DNA from: Impatiens glandulifera
Taxonomy: Eukaryota; Streptophyta; Magnoliopsida; Ericales; Balsaminaceae
Length of the DNA stretch: 64,000 nt
NCBI RefSeq assembly: GCF_907164915.1
Contig: NC_061869.1
Location: 48,047,771-48,111,770, forward strand
Direction: 5' to 3'
Below the pieces are notes generated by a model. The model did no database searches, was not told where the DNA came from, and worked only from the letters and a program-made list of their open reading frames with translations. The stretch's first letter is position 1. Each line of letters starts with the position of its first letter. The translations under genes were made by a program, and so were the position numbers. Of the stretch, positions 57,539 through 64,000 are shown piece after piece.

Positions 57539-58075
57539 TGTTGGGTCAGCTCATTTGGCAGTTGGGCCTAACAAATTAATAAAGCCCATTAGGGCATATT
57601 TAATTAAGGAAAAAAACACACAGTAGTTTTTGGTATTGGTTTTTCTCTCTCTCTCTTCCAGCAGTTCTTCCTCCATTGAAGTAGCAGGTTCTTCTTCTGA
57701 TTTCCTTTATCTCTTCTCCATTTGGTTAGTCATCCTTAGTGATGATGATAATGTATGTGAATGACAAGTTAGGATGAGGTCAATTGATAACTTCTGTTAG
57801 ATTACCTCTAGGCTTGTATTGAACTACATTGTATACCCATTTGATATAGTGGATGATTTAAGTGGCCGAAGTGTCCCGTGATTTTTACCTAATTTGGGTT
57901 TTCCACGTAAAATCTTGGTGTCCTGCTCTCTGTTTTTGATTGTTTGATTGTTTGATGCTCAATTGTTTTGGCTGCCTATTTGATTACACAAAAGGGAAAA
58001 AGAATTGTTAGGCCTTGTTGTAGCTTGTTTATTTCTGAATTGCTAAACAGTTGCTATTATTCGATTTCTCCAACA
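57539..58075 (+). repeat. 3' LTR of the young Copia
   Basis: TGTTGGGTCAGC to TTCTCCAACA, nearly identical to the 5' LTR apart from the single-copy 20-mer and a few point changes. Confidence 0.97.
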
Positions 58076-58080
58076 TAACT

Positions 58081-59593
58081 GATCTCTCAAAATCTGTTTC
58101 TTTTAACTCCAATGATGTGGGAGATCTTGAAGAGTCTCCTGATTTCACACACACCCAAGAATTTATTCCGAAGAAGGAACGGGAATTAACAGTGGATGAT
58201 ATAGATGATTTTGAGGATGAGGATGATTTGGAGGAAGTTCAAAGCCGTAGAGCATCTAGACGTGTTTCATCTGACACTTTTGATCCCGTGTTGGGATTGC
58301 CCCCATTTGTAACTGATATTACTGATGATGACCTCCGCGAAATTGCCTATGAAATTCTCTTGTCTGCTGCTGGGGCTGCAGGGGGTCTCATCATACCAGT
58401 GAAAGAGAAAAAGAAAGAGAGACGGTCTAGATTTATAAAGAAGCTTGGACTGAGTAAAAGTGATCAAGTGAGCCAATCACATCCCGGTACTGGATTAGTT
58501 CGTTTATTGGAGACAATTCGTGTTCACATGGAGATTTCAGAAGGAATGGACATTAGGACAAGGCAAGGACTGCTTAATGCAATGGCTGGGAAAATAGGCA
58601 AAAGAATGGACACTCTTTTAGTTCCTCTGGAATTACTATGCTGCATTTCACGAAATGAATTTCCTGACAAGAAAGCCTACATACGGTGGAAAAAGAGACA
58701 ATTAAACATGCTGGAGGAGGGGCTTATAAACCATCCAGCTGTGGGGTTTGGTGAATCTGGATCGTAAGGCATGTGAATTGAGGAATCTGCTTGCAAAAAT
58801 AGAGGAATCGGAGTCCTTTCCATCATCTACAGGGGAAGTCCAGCGCACAGAATGTTTAAGATCACTAAAAGAGACTGCTATTCCACTTGCAGAGAGGCCA
58901 GCTCGTGGTGACTTAACTGGTGAAGTATGCCATTGGGCTGATGGGTATCACTTGAATGTCAGACTGTATGAGGAATTACTGTTAAGCGTGTTTGATGTCC
59001 TTGATGAGGGTACATTGACAGAGGAAGTGGAAGAAATTCTGGAGCTATTGAAATCAACTTGGCGCATTTTGGGAATAACAGAGACCATCCACTATGCCTG
59101 CTATGCATGGGTGTTATTTCATCAGTTTGTTATCACAAGAGAGCGAGAGATGTTGCGGCATGCCATTGAGCAGCTGAAGAAGATTCCATTGAAGGAGCAA
59201 AGGGGACCACAAGAGAGGTTACACTTAAAGAGTTTGCTTTCTAAACTTGAAAAGGATGGGGAAGTTGGAGAGTCTACTTTCTTACAATCATTCCTCTCAC
59301 CTATTCAAAAATGGACTGATAAGAGATTATCTGACTATCATCTCCATTTCAACGAGGCCTTATTATTAATGGAAGATATAGTGGCTCTGGCAATGCTTTC
59401 TAGGAGGCTTCTTCTGGAAGAAGAACATGAAATGACGATGGAATCCTCATCTGTCACAGATAGAGATCAGATAGAATCATACATCTCATTGTCTATCAAG
59501 TGTGCATTTGCTAGGACATTGCTGGAAGTCGAGACACTTGCTGATGCAACAAATGAGCATCCCTTGGCATTGCTTACAGAACATGCAATTTAA
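58081..59593 (+). pseudogene. PATROL1-like gene copy, second segment, frameshifted and truncated
   Basis: This continues the PATROL1-like reading after the Copia element: acidic LTVDDIDDFEDEDD, then SRRVSSDTF, ITDDDLREIAYEILLSAAG, MDIRTRQGLLNAMAGKIGKR, LVPLELLCCISRNEFPDKKA and VGFGESG. One extra T at 58762 shifts the frame and creates a stop at 58765-58767. In the next frame the homology resumes at once (RKACELRNLLAKIEESE, RPARGDLTGEVCHWADGYHL, ELLKSTWRILGITETIHYAC, KKIPLKEQRGPQERLHL) and ends near 59581 at LALLTE, followed by an A-rich run. Plant relatives are about 1,100 residues, and only about 620 codons exist here. No introns interrupt the 620 codons. Whether the parent gene has introns there would separate a processed copy from a DNA fragment. 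Confidence 0.9.
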
Positions 59594-59599
59594 ATTAAA

Positions 59600-60611
59600 A
59601 AAAAAAATTAAAATAAATTTAGGTCCCGTTTGTTTCCCAATTTTAACAAACCACCTAAAATGATGATTCTAACATTCAAACCACTTTCAAACTTCCTCAA
59701 ATTTTCCCAAAAACTCAAAAATATTATTTTCTTCAAAAATAATTTTTCCCCAAATTTTTAGGGCCCGTTTGGAAGAATGTCTATCTTTGCAGTGTCATGT
59801 CGGGAGCTCTATAATTCCGAAAATTCCAAACTTGATTCCTGTGAGCTTTTAATAATATTTTTGTCTATCATATGAAATTTTTGGGATTTTGGAAATTATT
59901 TTTGGAAATGACTCATTTTAATGTGTTGTGTTCAGAGTTCTCTTTAACTCTGAAAATTTTAAACTGGGAAACACTTGGGACCTTAAGTTAATCCACTCTC
60001 TTCACTCCTTTGAGCAAAAGAATAAAATTCTAGTCCTCCAATCGAATTGTTATTCTCCTCATCTATCCTCATTTGATTTTTCTCGGGAATTCTGATTCTC
60101 ATTTTACTTTGACAAGGTTGCTCTATGCCTTGTGATGCTCTTTGATGTCTTTCAATGCCTTTTAATACTTTTCAATGCCTTATCCTTGTCAAATACCCCA
60201 TGAATAGGACTAGTCCCTTGCAAAATGATTAAGATTTCTCACACAATGCAAAAGAGTTCTGAACTCAGAACGAAAACGTAATAATCTTTCAAATATCAAA
60301 TGGCCAATTACTTAGGAGTAGAGACTGTCTGTAAAGACAGGCGTATAGGACATAGCGCCGTAGGCCCTTTCCTAATACGTAACCAAACACCGGACTCTTA
60401 AAATGAATCTCTGATTTTTCTTTTCTTTAGTTTCTTTGGGAAGTAAACTAAAGTGGCGACTCTCAAGTTAATTAGATCGATACATTTGCGAGTGTATTGA
60501 TTTAAACCTGTACAGGCCAATTCAATTCGAAAAAAGGGGGCGTATGCCAATCAATTAAAAAAGGGGCACACACGCCAAAAAAATTGAAGGGAACAAAAAT
60601 GAACGCGTACA
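59600..60611 (+). mobile_element. Right part of the Gypsy-type LTR block
   Basis: After the A-rich run come LTR-like landmarks: GTCGGGAGCTCTATAATTCC near 59798, GTAGGCCCTTTCCTAATACG near 60359 and AAAGTGGCGACTCTCAAGTT near 60450. The last two have relatives at 23640-24000 and 46740-47110. The block ends GCGTACA at 60611, followed by ACGTC, which nearly matches the GCGTC before 50787. Two sites reading GGTCCCGTTTG and GGGCCCGTTTG (59623, 59761) could be small inverted-repeat transposon ends, but no partners were found. Confidence 0.45.
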
Positions 60612-60616
60612 ACGTC

Positions 60617-60944
60617 CATACCATTAAAGTCATGCAATTGTTCATTATAAATGGTATGGTCGCGTTACGCGATGGTTAGTCGTCTCTCGCGACAATACGC
60701 TCTTTACACGACCATACCATTGAAGTCAGGCAATTGTTCATTATAAATGGTATGGTCGCGTTATGCGATGGTTGGTCGCCTCTTTCGACAACACGCTCTT
60801 TACACGATCATACCATTGAAGTCATGCAATTGTTCATTATAAATGTATGATCTCGTTACGTGATGGTTGGTCGCCTCTCGCGACGACACGCTTGTTACGC
60901 GACCATACCATTGAAGTCATGCAATTGTTCATTATAAATAGATG
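60617..60944. repeat. 96-bp tandem repeat, three and a half copies
   Basis: CATACCATTGAAGTCATGCA starts units at 60617, 60713, 60809 and 60904. Each contains CAATTGTTCATTATAAATGG and a GCGATGGTTGGTCGCCTCT phrase. The same core occurs at about 50716-50780, on the far side of the 9.8-kb insertion, which evidently landed in this array. Confidence 0.92.
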
Positions 60945-60973
60945 TATGATCTTGATTGTATATAGTTTGTATT

Positions 60974-62173
60974 TGTTAGATAAAATTGACCGGTTAATAA
61001 GAACTTAACAAACTTATTGTGCAGGAATGGTCAAGAACTTCGAACGTTCAAGAATAACAACCAGTCAAGTAATCAAACCGGTCAGAAGAGGAAATGACAA
61101 ATCCAAAACCTGAAGCTATCCGGTTTAACTAAACAACCCGTTAACATGATCAGTGGGAATGAAGTATTCAATCCAAATCCAAAGAACAAATCCAACGAGA
61201 TGACCATTTAGAGAAAGAAATCAAGGATATCAAATTGAGAGCAGTATACAAATTGGTGCAAACAAATACTTTGAGTATATGCAGAAGATTACATCAAAGG
61301 ATCAGACTATGACATTTCCATATTCATACAAGTCTGATGATATGCTGCAGGCTGCAAAAGATTGTCTGAAGAAAAGTTACCATTTTGGTATAAGTCAAAG
61401 GAGCAACCTCCTAGGTACAAGCAACTGTCCAACCGACATTTGCCATAATCAAGCAAAGACAAATCAAGCCGGTCTTCTCCATGCCTTGGAAGTTTAAACC
61501 ACATTTAATGTTATGCTGATCCTCTGCTCAACCAATCAGATTCAAGGATTACCCTAAAGGTATCCGTTGAAGAAATGTGACCGTTGGAACATTTCACCTA
61601 TAAAAGGAGAAGTTGGAGAAGCTGAAGAAACAAGTGTGAAATACAGAGAAAATAAGTTATAAAGTGATAAAAAGCCATTATCTCTCTAAGTTTAAAACTG
61701 AAGTGTGTTTGTGAAGTGCATTACAATTACTGTGAGAATTGTAAGAGTGATTATCGAGCAGTAAATAAGACTCAATCGTGTATTGTGTTTGTGTATTCCT
61801 TAGTTAATATCCTTCTCGTGGTTTGAGAAGAAGGGTGACGTAAGAGTTTTATCTCTGAACATCCATAAAAACCTGTGTCTTGTGCTTTACTTTCTACCGG
61901 TTCCATATTCTAACCGACTCCTACTATTTTAACCGCCTCACTAATCTTCAAACCGATGTTATCCAAATTCCATCTCTATCCATCCGTGTGTGTGTTGCTT
62001 CAATATGAAACAAACCACTTCCGTACTTGAACTCGGTTCAAGGGTTTGTGACAGCTTGTGTAGTATTGAAACTAGTGTTAATTCTTAACTGGATTAGCGC
62101 CAACCGTTGAGTGTTGTCAAAGATTATCCTATAGCCAAACCCCGGTCCGCCATCGGCGATCTAGATACTAACA
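60974..62173 (+). repeat. 5' LTR of a Copia element leaving the window
   Basis: It starts TGTTAGATAAAATTGACCGG and ends GATCTAGATACTAACA, with inverse TGTTAG/CTAACA tips. It contains a good TATA box and, downstream, a box with GAAGAAGGGTGACGTAAGAG and ACATCCATAAAAACCTG that is shared with the hairpin-array LTR family. The second LTR is beyond 64000, so the start is inferred from the tip symmetry. Confidence 0.75.
61598..61607 (+). promoter_or_regulatory. LTR promoter TATA box
   Basis: CTATAAAAGG, followed by a purine-rich leader, is placed as expected for the start of the retroelement RNA within the LTR. Confidence 0.65.
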
Positions 62174-62175
62174 AT

Positions 62176-62187
62176 TGGTATCATAGC
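62176..62187 (+). other. Primer binding site, one mismatch
   Basis: TGGTATCATAGC lies two bases after the LTR and differs by one base from the initiator methionine tRNA site. Confidence 0.85.
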
Positions 62188-62226
62188 AGTCAGTTTCAAT
62201 ACTCAAGCAACACGAAACAAGTAAGC

Positions 62227-64000
62227 ATGACTTTCGGCGAGAAAACTCCGATGCTAGAAGGAGACGACTTCGCCAACTGAAAAATATGCATGCACCTGCA
62301 CCTAGTCACTATGGATGATGAGATGACATTCATTTTGTCTGATGGACCGAGAAAGACAGAAAAGAATGGACGACCGATGATAAAAGGAGAAACAATCTGG
62401 ATAATCACTGCATAAGTCACATCTTCAAGTCTTTGGACAGAAACACTTTCAGTAAGGTCAGAGAATGCAAAACTGCAAAGGAGGCATGAGAAACGGTGAT
62501 TCAACTTCATGAAGAAATGAAAGAACCAAGTAAAACAAGATAATGGTGGCTACTCAGAAGTTTGAAAACATCAAAATGAGGCCAGGTGAAACCATGAAGG
62601 AGTTCAGTGATTGTTTCACAAATGTGGTAAATGAGTTGTCTGTTCTTGGAAAGAAATATGATAACAAGGAAACAATCATCAAAGCTCTGAGATCCCTCCC
62701 TAGTGCATGGGATATTAAGACAATGGTGATGAGAAAATTAAATTGCCTAGACAAGATGAAGCTACATGATGTATTTGAAGACCTAAAGGCATATGCGTTT
62801 GAAATGAGATCCAGGATCGAAAATGAAGCATCAACGTCAACCGCTACTAAGGCACTCGTCACATCCATAGTACCAGCAACCGCTGTATCGATCAAATCTG
62901 CAATACAATTTTCTGAGGATGCAATGACGATGCTTGAAAAGAAATTCGGCAAGACGATGCTTGGCGATTCATGAAGAAAAGCCAACCGACAAACAACTAC
63001 AACTACGGTGATAAATCTAACGTTAGGTGTTATAACTATTATGGTTTGGGACATTACAGGTGGGAATGCATAAAACCAAGACGGGATGACCGAAAACTGG
63101 ATGATCAAAACCAAAGAAACAACTATCCACAAACTGGTGAAGGAAAGGAAATTTAGAAGGCTATGATAGCCGATGATGGAGGAAGTCAATGGGCTCACAG
63201 TGACAACGATGACGAAATCTCTTGCCTCATTGCAAATGAGGAACATGTATTTGATTTTTCTTGTGATGAATTTACTAAAGATGATCTAGTTACGGCATTA
63301 AATGCTATGGTAGCAGAGTATAAAACATCTATCAACTTTTGTACCAACCCGGCTTAACCTTGGAACCGATCCCATAGCACTAGTCTGGCCTAACCTTGAA
63401 ACCGATAGTATTCAACATGATGAAATCATAGAATTCGAGGCAACACCTGAACTATCCTCTGAGAATGAACAACTCAAGGAGTCAGTTCAAAAGTTGACTG
63501 AAGAAAAAGATGAACGAACTGAGTACTTAATGGCAGCATGAAAGAGATCTAGTGAGGCAGTTAGTAAAATGTCAAGCTATCAAAGACCCTATAAGTGTAA
63601 ATTTGATCTTGGTTATGATAATAAAACACCCATCCAACACAAACCGTCCAACGGATTGAATCTCACCAAAGACAAGCTTCCATTCATAAGCTTCGTCAAG
63701 AGCTCTTCAACCAATACCGAGTCATCTCATGATTCAAAACTAGCTAAGGAGATAACTTATGTAGGTCCAACCGATACAGCCAAATTGTTTCATCCTGAGA
63801 AAAGAAAACCTACTCAACTAAACAACAGGTACTCATACCACACCGATCAAATTTCACCTCAACATCACAAGGTATCAATAAATAGACAGAAACACACCAA
63901 ACTTAGCGGATGTAGGACCATCAAAACCATCTTTGGGAGAATTATGAGAATAATTAAAGTGTGGATACCTAAGGGACTAATCAACCATGGACCCAAGTAA
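62227..64000 (+). pseudogene. Copia gag and spacer, broken, continuing past the window
   Basis: ATG 62227 opens with MTFGEKTPMLEGDDFAN and stops at TGA 62277-62279, at a position where related gags usually have Trp. Frames shift several times. The gag core is clear at 62543-62974 (MRPGETMKEFSDCFTNVVNE, then ETIIKALRSLPSAWDIKTMV). The zinc knuckle near 63030 is RCYNYYGLGHYRWEC, with its second Cys changed to Tyr. The linker near 63570-64000 carries phrases such as KVWIPKGLINHGPK, typical of the region before protease in long plant Copia elements. Protease and pol must lie beyond the window. At least four breaks make it inactive. Confidence 0.82.

Larger units (their letters stand above)
52944..58075 (+). 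mobile_element. Young, nearly intact Ty1-Copia retrotransposon
   Basis: LTRs are 52944-53503 (560 bp) and 57539-58075 (537 bp), with TGTTG...CAACA ends and a perfect 5-bp target duplication TAACT at 52939-52943 and 58076-58080. The LTRs differ by one 20-bp duplication, short run-length changes and about seven or eight substitutions counted by eye, so insertion is recent relative to others in the window. Primer site, gag-pol and purine-rich tract are in place. By its motifs it is a TNT1-94-type Copia. It interrupts a PATROL1-like coding sequence. Confidence 0.97.

Noticed and set aside
58051..58767. A gene starting within the 3' LTR just before the PATROL1-like sequence
   Set aside because: The first ten codons are LTR sequence and begin with TTG; the real reading continues from 52943.
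59623..59771. Tourist-like transposon ends (GGTCCCGTTTG and GGGCCCGTTTG)
   Set aside because: No inverted partner or target duplication could be found, so no element can be delimited.
62554..63246. A 230-codon minus-strand ORF
   Set aside because: It lies opposite a recognisable Copia gag and has a low-complexity hydrophobic translation; a shadow.

Overview
This looks like nuclear DNA from a dicot plant. It is AT-rich, contains spliced host genes with GT-AG introns, has long (AT)n tracts and is dominated by plant-type LTR retrotransposons, a CACTA transposon and hAT-like elements. The species cannot be read from the sequence. The RGG-rich gag-like ORF at the left edge resembles retroelement proteins I associate with asterids (Lamiales), which is only a weak hint. 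No bacterial, organellar, tRNA or rRNA genes were seen.

Layout. 0-5.6 kb: a broken gag-like ORF split by a short inverted-repeat transposon, then a long LTR full of small hairpins. 5.6-9.4 kb: a decayed minus-strand Copia pol and an inverted copy of the same LTR. 9.4-11.2 kb: a decayed minus-strand Gypsy gag, primer site and LTR. 11.8-18.3 kb: a Copia gag fragment cut by a CACTA element with transposase (TNP2) remains. 18.3-21.6 kb: a third, enlarged copy of the hairpin LTR. 24.8-31.2 kb: a complete but decayed Copia element with matching 5-bp target duplication. 31.6-37.0 kb: an older related element reduced to LTRs and scraps. 38-42 kb: a perfect hairpin, a tandem array of SINE-like units and further degenerate tandem repeats. 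42.1-46.1 kb: the only host gene that looks intact, a five-exon ribosomal-protein-L18a-like membrane protein. 46.7-48.8 kb: a Gypsy-type LTR with a nested hAT-like element. 49.6-60.9 kb: a repeat-rich, Ulp1-like ORF region interrupted by a 9.8-kb nested insertion. That insertion carries a truncated PATROL1-like (MUN domain) gene copy, which is itself split by a young Copia element. 61.0-64.0 kb: LTR and gag of another Copia element running off the window.

How the parts relate. Most of the window is layered insertion, and several layers can be ordered: Copia inside the PATROL1 copy inside an LTR-like block inside a 96-bp tandem repeat; a hAT-like element inside a Gypsy LTR; a CACTA element inside a Copia gag. 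I did not recognise a new enzymatic system. The most unusual structures are the hairpin arrays inside one LTR family, a leader box shared between two otherwise different LTR families, the SINE-like satellite, and the nested PATROL1 locus.
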